A stretch of DNA of 64,000 bases, from NCBI RefSeq assembly GCF_000963865.1, contig NZ_CP011071.1, positions 2,236,501 through 2,300,500 on the forward strand, written 5' to 3'. Shown piece by piece: positions 27,349 through 35,147 of this stretch; position 1 is the first letter of the stretch, and every line of letters begins with the position of its first letter. The DNA comes from Flagellimonas lutaonensis (GTDB lineage Bacteria > Bacteroidota > Bacteroidia > Flavobacteriales > Flavobacteriaceae). The notes below the pieces were generated by a model. That model was not told the origin of the DNA, made no database searches, and saw nothing but the letters and a program-made list of their open reading frames with translations. Position numbers and translations under genes: made by a program.

Positions 27349-28838
27349 TGTGGCTAAACTTTAGGATCATCGTTCATATCATGGGCCTTTTGCTACTTTG
27401 CAACGGTTCATTCATGCTGTTGGCGGCACTTGTGAGCGGTATTTACCAAGATGGGGCCACCCTTGATATTATGTTGGCGGCCATCGTCACCCTTTTTGTG
27501 GGGGTCATGGCCATGTTTTATACCCGGGGGCGTAAGAAGGAGGTGAAGAGAAAAGAAGGCTATATCATCGTAACCTTCGGATGGATCATCATGTCTTTGT
27601 CTGGTGTGCTTCCTTACCTGTTTACCGGTTCCATTCCCTCGTTGACCAATGCTTTTTTTGAGACCATCTCGGGCTATACCACCACGGGCGCCTCAATCTT
27701 GAACGATATTGAATCCCTACCCAAAGGAATCCTGTTTTGGAGAAGCCTGACCCATTGGATAGGCGGTATGGGTATCATTGTACTGGCCATAGCAATCTTA
27801 CCGCTGTTGGGCATTGGCGGTATGCAGTTGTTCGCAGCAGAGGCTCCTGGTCCCGGGGGCGATAAACTACACCCTAGGATTACCGATACCGCAAAGCGAC
27901 TTTGGCTCATATATGTTGGTTATACCATAGCCGAGACCTTGTTGTTGAAGTTGGCGGGTATGTCGTTCTTTGATGCCATCAACCATTCGCTTTCAACCCT
28001 ATCGACAGGTGGGTTTTCGACCAAGAACCTGAGTGTGGCCTACTGGAACGATCAACCCCTTATCCAGTACATCATCATGCTGTTCATGTTTTTGGCAGGT
28101 ACCAACTTTGTTATCAGCTACTTTGCCTTTACCGGAAAAGTGCAGCGTATCATCAAAGATGAAGAGTTCAAATTTTATTCATTGTTCATTGCAATCTTTG
28201 CCATAGTGGCGGCAGTTGTGGTCTATCTACAGGCCGATGTGCCGGTTTCTGACTACCACCCCAAGGTTTTGGGGGATTTTGAAAGTTCGATCAGACATGG
28301 TCTGTTCCAAGTTTTGGCCGTTATCACCACCACTGGTTTTGTAACGGCAGATTTCACCAACTGGACCCCTTTTTTGACGGTCTTTTTCTTCGGATTGATG
28401 TTCTTGGGTGGGTCGGCCGGCTCTACCTCGGGGGGCATCAAGGTGATGCGGCATCTGCTCATCATCAAAAACGGTATTCTGGAGTTCAAGCGTACACTGC
28501 ATACAAATGCCATCATTCCGGTTCGGTACAACAACAAAACGGTCTCTGAGCATGTGGTCTACAACATCATCGCCTTCTTTGTACTCTATATGCTTTTGTT
28601 TATTATCGGTGCCCTTGTGCTTGGTTTTTTGGGGTTGGACTTTGAATCGGCCTTAGGAGGCGCGGCATCATCGTTGGGCAATGTTGGGCCGGCCTTGGGC
28701 GACCTGAACCCCGTGGTCAATTTTAGCAGCCTGCCCGCCTTTGGCAAATGGTGGTGTGCTTTTTTGATGCTTCTGGGAAGATTGGAGCTCTTTACCGTGT
28801 TGATCGTTTTGACCCCGGTCTTCTGGAAAAGCACTTAA
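27348..28838 (+). CDS. trkH: TrkH-family potassium uptake channel
   Basis: A 496-residue polytopic membrane protein with four pore repeats. Filter-like segments include ETISGYTTTGASIL, STLSTGGFSTKN, ITTTGFVTADF and SSLGNVGPALGDL. The conserved STSGGIKVMR near residue 363 is also present. It forms the K+ pathway regulated by TrkA. The protein ends about 75 bases before the converging aminotransferase gene. Confidence 0.95.
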   Translation: MWLNFRIIVHIMGLLLLCNGSFMLLAALVSGIYQDGATLDIMLAAIVTLFVGVMAMFYTRGRKKEVKRKEGYIIVTFGWIIMSLSGVLPYLFTGSIPSLTNAFFETISGYTTTGASILNDIESLPKGILFWRSLTHWIGGMGIIVLAIAILPLLGIGGMQLFAAEAPGPGGDKLHPRITDTAKRLWLIYVGYTIAETLLLKLAGMSFFDAINHSLSTLSTGGFSTKNLSVAYWNDQPLIQYIIMLFMFLAGTNFVISYFAFTGKVQRIIKDEEFKFYSLFIAIFAIVAAVVVYLQADVPVSDYHPKVLGDFESSIRHGLFQVLAVITTTGFVTADFTNWTPFLTVFFFGLMFLGGSAGSTSGGIKVMRHLLIIKNGILEFKRTLHTNAIIPVRYNNKTVSEHVVYNIIAFFVLYMLLFIIGALVLGFLGLDFESALGGAASSLGNVGPALGDLNPVVNFSSLPAFGKWWCAFLMLLGRLELFTVLIVLTPVFWKST

Positions 28839-28913
28839 TCGTCAACTTACTTTGTCCTTCTAAAAGTGGCAACGAATCTCTTAAATTCCTGATTTTATAG
28901 GGAGTGGCCAAAA

Positions 28914-30101
28914 CTAAAGCACCTTTGCAATCCTTGCAATCGCTTCCTTTAATTCTGCCTCAGAGGCGGCATACGAAATTCTGATGCAGTTTGGGTTTCC
29001 GAAGGCTTCCCCTGTAACGGTGGCTACATTGGCATGTTCCAGCAAGTAAAGCGAGAAATCCGATGCATTGTTTATTTGTGTTCCGTTAAGGGTTCTTCCA
29101 AAAAAAGCTGACACATCAGGAAACACATAGAAAGCCCCTTCGGGCACGTTCACGTTAAAGCCATCGATTTTCCGCAGTAGATCCAATACCAAGTCACGAC
29201 GTTGGTGAAACTTGTCGATCATATACTGGATCTTGCTTTTAGGGGCCTCTAAGGCGGCGATTGTGGCTCGCTGCGCAATCGCATTGGCTCCACTGGTCAC
29301 TTGGCCCTGAAGTTTGGTACATCCCTTGGCGATCCATTCGGGCGCGCCGATATAACCGATACGCCATCCGGTCATGGCGAATGCTTTTGAAACACCGTTG
29401 ACCGTTACCGTTCGATCATACATACCTGCAATGCCGGCAATGCTTACATGCCCACCACCCTTGAAATTGATGTGTTCGTAAATCTCGTCTGAAACGACAA
29501 TGATATCCGGGTGTTTTTTCAACACGGCCGCTAGTGCTTCGAGCTCTTCTCTTCCATAGACCGAACCACTGGGGTTACAGGGAGAACTGAACCACAACAT
29601 TTTGGTCTTGGGAGTGATGGTGGCCTCCAATTGCTCAGGCGTCATCTTGAAATCGGTTTCGATACTGGTGGGTACTTCAACAGGGACTCCCTCGGCCAAT
29701 TTTACGATATCACTATAGCTCACCCAATAGGGTGCAGGTAAGATAACCTCATCACCGGGGTTCAGCACCACCATGGCCACATTGAACAATGATTGCTTGG
29801 CACCTGTAGAGACCACAATCTGTTTCAGGCTGTAGTCGATATCGTTGTCTCGCTTGAACTTATTTGAAATGGCAATCTTTAGGTCTGCATAGCCGTCAAC
29901 GGGCGTATAGCTGCTATAGTTATCGTCAATGGCCTGTTTGGCAGCCTCTTTTATGAAGTCTGGGATGTTGAAATCGGGTTCGCCAAGGCTAAGGCCAATA
30001 ATATCTTTACCCTCATTTCTGAGTTCACGGGCTTTGGCAGCCATTGCCAATGTAGCCGAAGTGGACATGTTCTTTATCCGGTTCGACGGTTGGTTACTCA
30101 T
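28914..30101 (-). CDS. Pyridoxal-phosphate aspartate aminotransferase (class I)
   Basis: A 395-residue fold type I aminotransferase. The PLP lysine is in VNGVSKAFAMTGWRIGYIG near residue 236; other signatures are LGEPDFNIPDFI, SPCNPSGSVYGREEL, VVSDEIYEHI and FGNPNCIRISYAA. The I-gamma type aspartate aminotransferases are the best match. Substrate choice (aspartate or also prephenate) is not decidable. It lies 12 bases downstream of the desaturase gene. Confidence 0.9.
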   Translation of the reverse strand: MSNQPSNRIKNMSTSATLAMAAKARELRNEGKDIIGLSLGEPDFNIPDFIKEAAKQAIDDNYSSYTPVDGYADLKIAISNKFKRDNDIDYSLKQIVVSTGAKQSLFNVAMVVLNPGDEVILPAPYWVSYSDIVKLAEGVPVEVPTSIETDFKMTPEQLEATITPKTKMLWFSSPCNPSGSVYGREELEALAAVLKKHPDIIVVSDEIYEHINFKGGGHVSIAGIAGMYDRTVTVNGVSKAFAMTGWRIGYIGAPEWIAKGCTKLQGQVTSGANAIAQRATIAALEAPKSKIQYMIDKFHQRRDLVLDLLRKIDGFNVNVPEGAFYVFPDVSAFFGRTLNGTQINNASDFSLYLLEHANVATVTGEAFGNPNCIRISYAASEAELKEAIARIAKVL

Positions 30102-30113
30102 GTAAGTATGCTT

Positions 30114-31217
30114 TTATTGGTATTGCAAACTAGGCTTCTGCCCTAATTCCCTTAAATGCTTGAAGTGCGAAATTATAGCTTTTCTTGTGGTTTGGTACTC
30201 GTTGTAGGGTAAATTGAACTCTTTTGCCGTCTGTTTCACAATTTTGGCAATTTTTGTGTAATGCACATGGCTGATGTGCGGAAAAATATGGTGCTCGACC
30301 TGATGGTTGAGTCCGCCTGTAAACCAGTTCACTATCTTATTTTTCGTACCAAAATTAACGGTGGTGAACAATTGGTGGATGGCCCAGGTGTTCTTCATGC
30401 TTCCTGATTCGTCAGGAAGCGGTGTCTCGGCCTCATCCACAATGTGTGCCAATTGAAAGACAATGCTCAATATAAGGCCTGCAACATAGTGCATTATAAA
30501 AAAGCCTATCAAAACATGCCACCAAGGAATATCGAAGAACAGTATGGGCAGAACAATCCAAACTACAAAATATAAAGCCTTGGTTATTGCCAAAGTACTC
30601 CAGTTCAAAACAGGATTCGGAAACTTGCCAAAAGAAAGTTTTCGTTTCGTGTACTTGTACATTTGCTTAAAGTCGGTGGTTATCGCCCAATTGAACGTAA
30701 GCAGACCGTATAAAAAAACGGAATACCAATGTTGGAATCGATGGTGCTTTTTCCACTTGGCGTGTTTTGAAAAACGCAGCACCCTGCCCGCTTCCATATC
30801 TTCGTCATGTTCATGGATATTGGTATAGGTGTGGTGCAGTACATTGTGCTGTACCTGCCAATTATAGACATTGCCGGCCAAAAGGTACATACTGCTACCC
30901 ATAATTTTGTTGACCCATTTTTTTGTAGAGTATGAGCCATGGTTGGCGTCGTGCATCACATTCATGCCAACACCTGCCATGCCAACACCCATTAAAATGG
31001 TAAATAGGAATTGTACCCAAGTCGGGAAATCCATTGATAACATTAAAAAATAGGGAGTCAGGTACAAACTGAACATCACAATGGCTTTCAAGTGCAATTT
31101 CCAATTGCCGGTCTTTTTTATGCCATTCTCCTTAAAGTAGTCGTTGACGCGTTTGTTCAGGGTTCTAAAGAATTGTGCGGAGTCTTTTCTTGAGAAACGG
31201 ATGGTTTCTTTTTGCAT
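30114..31217 (-). CDS. Membrane fatty-acid (acyl-CoA) desaturase
   Basis: A 367-residue di-iron membrane desaturase. The three histidine boxes are NVMHDANHGSY, VLHHTYTNIHEHDED and GLNHQVEHHIFPHI. The QxxHH form of the third box is that of front-end (delta-5/delta-6 type) enzymes, but no cytochrome b5 domain is fused. Four hydrophobic segments surround the boxes. It probably adjusts membrane fluidity; regiospecificity is unknown. Confidence 0.9.
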   Translation of the reverse strand: MQKETIRFSRKDSAQFFRTLNKRVNDYFKENGIKKTGNWKLHLKAIVMFSLYLTPYFLMLSMDFPTWVQFLFTILMGVGMAGVGMNVMHDANHGSYSTKKWVNKIMGSSMYLLAGNVYNWQVQHNVLHHTYTNIHEHDEDMEAGRVLRFSKHAKWKKHHRFQHWYSVFLYGLLTFNWAITTDFKQMYKYTKRKLSFGKFPNPVLNWSTLAITKALYFVVWIVLPILFFDIPWWHVLIGFFIMHYVAGLILSIVFQLAHIVDEAETPLPDESGSMKNTWAIHQLFTTVNFGTKNKIVNWFTGGLNHQVEHHIFPHISHVHYTKIAKIVKQTAKEFNLPYNEYQTTRKAIISHFKHLRELGQKPSLQYQ

Positions 31218-31298
31218 TAGATTGATTTAAGTAAAAGTAACGAACTAAGTATAACTGTAGCTGTCAATAATATAACGTTCGTTGGGTATTAAAAGTAT

Positions 31299-31306
31299 TA
31301 TTTTTG
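31299..31306 (+). promoter_or_regulatory. Bacteroidota -7 box for rsmG
   Basis: TATTTTTG, 19 bases before the rsmG ATG. A TTG at 31282 is closer than the usual -33 spacing. Confidence 0.4.
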
Positions 31307-31325
31307 ACAAACCTAATATGTTTTG

Positions 31326-31961
31326 ATGAAAGCCGACATTGTTTTCAAATATTTTAACAGTCTTACCGAAACCCAAAAACAACGTTTTTTAAGGTTGGAA
31401 GACCTGTATCAAGATTGGAACCAAAAGATAAATGTGGTATCAAGAAAAGATATTGATGAGCTATACCTGCGGCATGTACTCCATTCTTTGGGCATTGCAA
31501 AGGTACAACAATTCAACGAGGGAGCAGCGATCTTGGATGTGGGCACGGGAGGGGGTTTTCCCGGCATTCCATTGGCGATTTTGTTTCCTGAGACCCAGTT
31601 TACCCTGGTCGATGCCATTGGAAAAAAGATAAAGGTGGTACAAGAAGTGATAGATGCCCTGAAACTTGACAACGTAACGGCCCACCACAGCCGTGTGGAA
31701 GAGCTACATGGCCGGTTTGACTTTATCGTAAGCCGGGCCGTGGCGGCGATGCCCACGTTTGTTCGTTGGACGAAGGGAAAAATAAAGAAAGACTCGGCCC
31801 ATGAACGCAAGAACGGCATATTGTATCTTAAGGGCGGCAATCTCGACGAAGAGTTGCGCGGCTACACCAACGTGCAGTTGTTTGAACTCAGCGGATATTT
31901 CGACCACCCGTTTTTCGACACGAAAAAAGTAGTGTACCTGCCCCAGAAGTTCAAAGGATAG
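31326..31961 (+). CDS. rsmG: RsmG, 16S rRNA m7G527 methyltransferase
   Basis: A 211-residue SAM methyltransferase that modifies G527 of 16S rRNA. The signature AAILDVGTGGGFPGIPLAIL is near residue 67, preceded by the typical KINVVSRKDIDELYLRHVLH and followed by IVSRAVAAMPTFVRW. The ATG at 31326 is chosen; an in-frame TTG one codon upstream is the only alternative nearby. Confidence 0.95.
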   Translation: MKADIVFKYFNSLTETQKQRFLRLEDLYQDWNQKINVVSRKDIDELYLRHVLHSLGIAKVQQFNEGAAILDVGTGGGFPGIPLAILFPETQFTLVDAIGKKIKVVQEVIDALKLDNVTAHHSRVEELHGRFDFIVSRAVAAMPTFVRWTKGKIKKDSAHERKNGILYLKGGNLDEELRGYTNVQLFELSGYFDHPFFDTKKVVYLPQKFKG

Positions 31962-32002
31962 AACAACATCCCAAAAAAATTCATACAAATAGTAATTCGG
32001 GC

Positions 32003-32050
32003 AGGGTCGGGCGCGCCCAGTCTTTTATACTGCCATGCGCACTCGACCCT
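32003..32050. repeat. Inverted repeat between convergent rsmG and DinB-like genes
   Basis: Arms AGGGTCG (32003-32009) and CGACCCT (32044-32050) enclose a 34-base loop that itself contains the 10-bp palindrome GGGCGCGCCC (32009-32018, sharing one base with the left arm). No T run follows, so a simple intrinsic terminator is unlikely. Function unknown. Confidence 0.4.
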
Positions 32051-32062
32051 ACTCGACAAATA

Positions 32063-32587
32063 CTATTGGCCTTGGCTCCAAGGCGGTGTTACCCCATTGG
32101 AACGGGCATAGGCGATCAATTGGCCCTTGTGCTCGCCATTGTGCTCAAGTACTACCAGAAGTCCGCCCAATCTATTGAGTTTCATAAAACCGAAATCGAC
32201 TTCGTCGCCTAATTTTTCGGTTTCTTCTTTCGTAATCTTGTCTAAAATGAACTCATTTGACTTTTTGAGCGCATCGATTACATTTTCTTTACCGATGATA
32301 TTGGCCTCCATACCCATAAAATCGACGTCCTCTGGTGGTGGATACCCCATTTTGGATGCCAGAAAGTAATTTGCCGCAGCTATATGCAAAATGGACTCCC
32401 TGACCGAGCGTATGCCATCGGCCGGCCGCCAATCATATTGTTCTTCATCAAAGGCTTCAGCCAATTGGACTACTTGTCCTTGTACCATTGCTACCATGCC
32501 CTGAAGGGTGTTTTGTACGGTATTGTCTTGCTGGGCAAAAGCCACAAACGTAACCAGACATACCGATAAGGTGAGAATTTTTTTCAT
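32063..32587 (-). CDS. Exported DinB-like protein
   Basis: A 174-residue protein with a cleavable signal peptide (MKKILTLSVCLVTFVAFAQQ) followed by a DinB/YfiT four-helix domain. Likely metal-ligand histidines are in VRESILHIAAANYF and the late HNGEHKGQLIAYAR. DinB-like enzymes often use thiols such as bacillithiol, but most are cytoplasmic; export is typical of a Bacteroidota subgroup. It is a single gene, and its function is not known. Confidence 0.8.
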   Translation of the reverse strand: MKKILTLSVCLVTFVAFAQQDNTVQNTLQGMVAMVQGQVVQLAEAFDEEQYDWRPADGIRSVRESILHIAAANYFLASKMGYPPPEDVDFMGMEANIIGKENVIDALKKSNEFILDKITKEETEKLGDEVDFGFMKLNRLGGLLVVLEHNGEHKGQLIAYARSNGVTPPWSQGQ

Positions 32588-32634
32588 TTTCAGTAGTGTT
32601 AGAGTTAACTGCCCTGATTTTCAAGGCATTTAAT

Positions 32635-32642
32635 CAAAGATA
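32635..32642 (-). promoter_or_regulatory. Bacteroidota -7 box for the DinB-like gene
   Basis: TATCTTTG on minus, 48 bases before the ATG; exact TAnnTTTG match. Confidence 0.45.
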
Positions 32643-32798
32643 TCGATTTTCACTTTGGAAAAAGCGGCCCGTATGAGCCAAATTAGGGGGTATTTGGGAC
32701 AAAGGGTGTTCTGTGGTCACCTGTAAACGGCAACCATGAAGGGGTTTTTGCGTAATGGGAAATATGCGAGGCCAATGGTAACTTTAAGTAGTCAACAC

Positions 32799-32816
32799 CT
32801 GATGATAGGTGTAACG
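32799..32816. promoter_or_regulatory. Palindrome ACACCT-GATGAT-AGGTGT
   Basis: Two perfect 6-bp arms around six bases, the shape of a dimeric regulator site. No factor can be named. No T run follows on minus, so it is not an obvious terminator. Confidence 0.35.
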
Positions 32817-32940
32817 GCACTTTTTAGCGTATAATTTCAAAGTAAGCCAAAAAAGCTCAACACGCTGAATGGTTCCTATTGACCGTTTTTGCTTCTGTTC
32901 CATAACTTTCTTGCTTAGTTTCGACCATAAAGCTCTATAA

Positions 32941-32984
32941 ATTACATTAAATTTACAATTACTTAACGTTAAATTTACATAAAT
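32941..32984 (-). promoter_or_regulatory. Four phased 11-bp repeats, Pho-box-like
   Basis: ATTACATTAAA, TTTACAATTAC, TTAACGTTAAA and TTTACATAAAT follow one another with an exact 11-base period. On minus these read as TGTAA-type half sites, like the 11-bp units of PhoB boxes. They resemble the pair at 34937-34958 upstream of the Na/Pi transporter. The transcript they would drive is not identified. Confidence 0.4.
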
Positions 32985-33108
32985 AGTATTGAAAACGCCC
33001 GAAAAGTCGCAGCAGGCGGTGGTTTCAGGGTAAGTATTTGATGATTTTTCAACTGTATAAAAAGAATCGTTTCTTAGAAATGTAGGCCATTGCCAAGCGA
33101 GACAATGC

Positions 33109-34908
33109 TTACATCTGTCCGTTTTCGTCGCTCAAAATACCCTCTTCCAATTCCAAAAGTTCGGGGGTCTTTGACTCTTGGAAGATGGGGTCTTTTTTGA
33201 TGTACAGAAGTTCAGCAACCGCTATTAGGTTTTTGACTATATTGGTGACCGCTGCACTATCGTTCATGAGCGAGGTGGCCATTTCGTTGGTTATATGGTT
33301 GTCCCGAATCAGTCTATTTAAGGTACCGTCCATGATAACATCGCTTTTATCGGCCTTATCACGTAGTTTTTCCAATTTGGAGAGATGCGCCGAGGGGTCA
33401 TCTGAATTTCTTATGGCAATAATGACCCGGAGCACTTTGATAATGATCTTTCGAAGGTCATTGTATTCCTTTTTTATATAATAATTGTCAGAGGCTACGT
33501 ATTTTGACATGTTCTTGTGGATGGGCTTCATCGACTTAACAATTGCGACGATCAAACGATTTGCCACCAAAATAGTACGGATGGTAGCAATCAAGTCTTT
33601 GTTGAGCTCGAATCTTGACTGCAGTACTGTGGCATACTCGACAATTTTGCTGTAAATCGACTTTATTTTGGTATAGTACAGACCATCTAGGTCGACCTCG
33701 ATCACTTGGCGGCTATCTACCAAAACCTTGGTCTTTTTGTCAGATGCGATATCATCGCGGTGAATATTGATGCCGTGTGCTATGGCTTTGTAAGCAGCTT
33801 CTTCAAAAAGTCTTTTTGATTCTTTTAAAAGTGCGGCGACCCCGGTTTGCGGATATTTCAGGTACGATTTGTTCAGAAATATGGGTTGGTCTATTTCTCG
33901 CTCTGGATCCACTTTTTCAGGCACCAGTCTCTTGACTATGTTGGCGATAACGGGCACAAACCATATGAGAAAAAAGGTGTTGGCAATGTTAAAGGTGGTA
34001 TGAAATACCGATAACGCAACGGGTATAGCCGTAGCTTCGACAAAGGGCGATACGCCCCCATTCCTTGTAACAAACCAATTGACCATATTCAAAAAGGGAA
34101 CGAACAGTATGAGCATCCACACTACTCCCAACAAATTGAAGATCAAATGGGCGCGGGCTGTTCGTTTGGCATGGTAATTAGCGATCAATGCCGCCAAATT
34201 GGCCGTTACTGTGGTGCCGATGTTCTCGCCCAATACCATGGCGGCGGCCATATCGAACGGGATCCACCCCTCATAGCACATGACCAAGGTCAGGGCCATT
34301 GTGGCGCTTGACGATTGTACGATAATCGTAAGTATGGAGCCAATCAATAGAAACAATAACACCGACCAGATGCCAAGCTGGGTATATTTTGAAAGAAAGG
34401 CCAGGGCCTCGGGGTTGTTTCCAATATCGGGCACGGCATCTTTCAAAAACTGTAGTCCGATAAACAAAATGGCGAAACCGATGACAAACCTTCCCCATTG
34501 GTTGGTTTTTTTCTTTTTTGAGAAGGTGAACAAAAAACCCAATCCCACAAGGGGTAGGGCAATAGCACTTATATTGACCTTGAAACCAAGCAAAGTAATG
34601 AGCCAAGCGGTCACGGTCGTACCGATATTGGCGCCCATAATGACCCCTATCGATTCGGTCAATGTAAGCAACGAGGCATTGGCAAAACTGACGACCATCA
34701 AGGTGGTCGCCGATGACGACTGTATGATGGCGGTAATCAAAAAACCGGTAAAGACAGCAAAAAGACGGTTAGAGGTCATGGTGGCCAGAATCTTTCGCAT
34801 TCTATCGCCGGCCACTTCCATCAGGGCATCGCTCATGACCTTCATTCCATATAGAAAAAGGCCCAAAGAGCCCAACAAAGTCAGCACATCACCAAAACCG
34901 TAATGCAT
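33109..34908 (-). CDS. Na/Pi cotransporter with C-terminal PhoU-like domain
   Basis: A 599-residue NptA-type transporter. Two inverted transport repeats carry the signature QSSSAT (AIIQSSSATTLMVVSF near residue 62; IVQSSSATMALTLVM near 200), with about eight or nine membrane segments in the first 340 residues. The rest is a helical PhoU-like domain (about 370-590). It probably imports phosphate with Na+, which suits the Na+ economy implied by NQR. Two 11-bp direct repeats lie 29 bases upstream of the ATG and suggest phosphate control. Confidence 0.9.
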   Translation of the reverse strand: MHYGFGDVLTLLGSLGLFLYGMKVMSDALMEVAGDRMRKILATMTSNRLFAVFTGFLITAIIQSSSATTLMVVSFANASLLTLTESIGVIMGANIGTTVTAWLITLLGFKVNISAIALPLVGLGFLFTFSKKKKTNQWGRFVIGFAILFIGLQFLKDAVPDIGNNPEALAFLSKYTQLGIWSVLLFLLIGSILTIIVQSSSATMALTLVMCYEGWIPFDMAAAMVLGENIGTTVTANLAALIANYHAKRTARAHLIFNLLGVVWMLILFVPFLNMVNWFVTRNGGVSPFVEATAIPVALSVFHTTFNIANTFFLIWFVPVIANIVKRLVPEKVDPEREIDQPIFLNKSYLKYPQTGVAALLKESKRLFEEAAYKAIAHGINIHRDDIASDKKTKVLVDSRQVIEVDLDGLYYTKIKSIYSKIVEYATVLQSRFELNKDLIATIRTILVANRLIVAIVKSMKPIHKNMSKYVASDNYYIKKEYNDLRKIIIKVLRVIIAIRNSDDPSAHLSKLEKLRDKADKSDVIMDGTLNRLIRDNHITNEMATSLMNDSAAVTNIVKNLIAVAELLYIKKDPIFQESKTPELLELEEGILSDENGQM

Positions 34909-34936
34909 AAAGGGCGGTTGTTACAATGGCAATGAA

Positions 34937-34958
34937 TTTACAATTTATTTACAATTAA
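34937..34958 (-). promoter_or_regulatory. Candidate Pho box of the Na/Pi transporter
   Basis: TTTACAATTTA and TTTACAATTAA abut as two 11-bp direct repeats. On the sense (minus) strand they read as TTGTAAAT units with 11-base period, the spacing of PhoB boxes. Pho regulation is inference from repeat geometry and from the target gene. Confidence 0.5.
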
Positions 34959-35087
34959 TGGAGAGTGATCGAAAATCGTTGCAGTGTAGGTAATCAAGAG
35001 ATGATTGGGGTAAAGCCGTACTATGTCCCCAACCAATGGTTCATAGGGATGCCTGCTTGCTGAAATTGGCATTTCATATGGTTGCGC

Positions 35088-35124
35088 AAAAAAAAGCCTA
35101 TCCCTTCTTTTTGAAGGAATAGGC
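35088..35124 (-). terminator. Terminator after pruA
   Basis: Stem GCCTATCCCTTC/GAAGGAATAGGC with a small internal mismatch and a T loop; the A run before it on plus gives a T run on minus. It starts 24 bases after the pruA stop. Confidence 0.85.
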
Positions 35125-35147
35125 CAGGTTTTTCTTATCGGTGTATC

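Larger units (their letters stand above)
32588..33108. other. 521-bp intergenic region with regulatory-looking repeats
   Basis: No coding frame stands out. The gap holds a -7 box for the DinB-like gene (32635-32642), an 18-bp palindrome (32799-32816), and four phased 11-bp AT-rich units (32941-32984) like those upstream of the Na/Pi transporter. The distance from those units to the DinB-like gene is more than 350 bases, so an unannotated small RNA or very short gene in between is possible. Confidence 0.5.

Noticed and set aside
32799-32816. Palindrome as terminator of the Na/Pi transporter gene
   Set aside because: It lies about 290 bases beyond the stop and has no T run on the minus strand.
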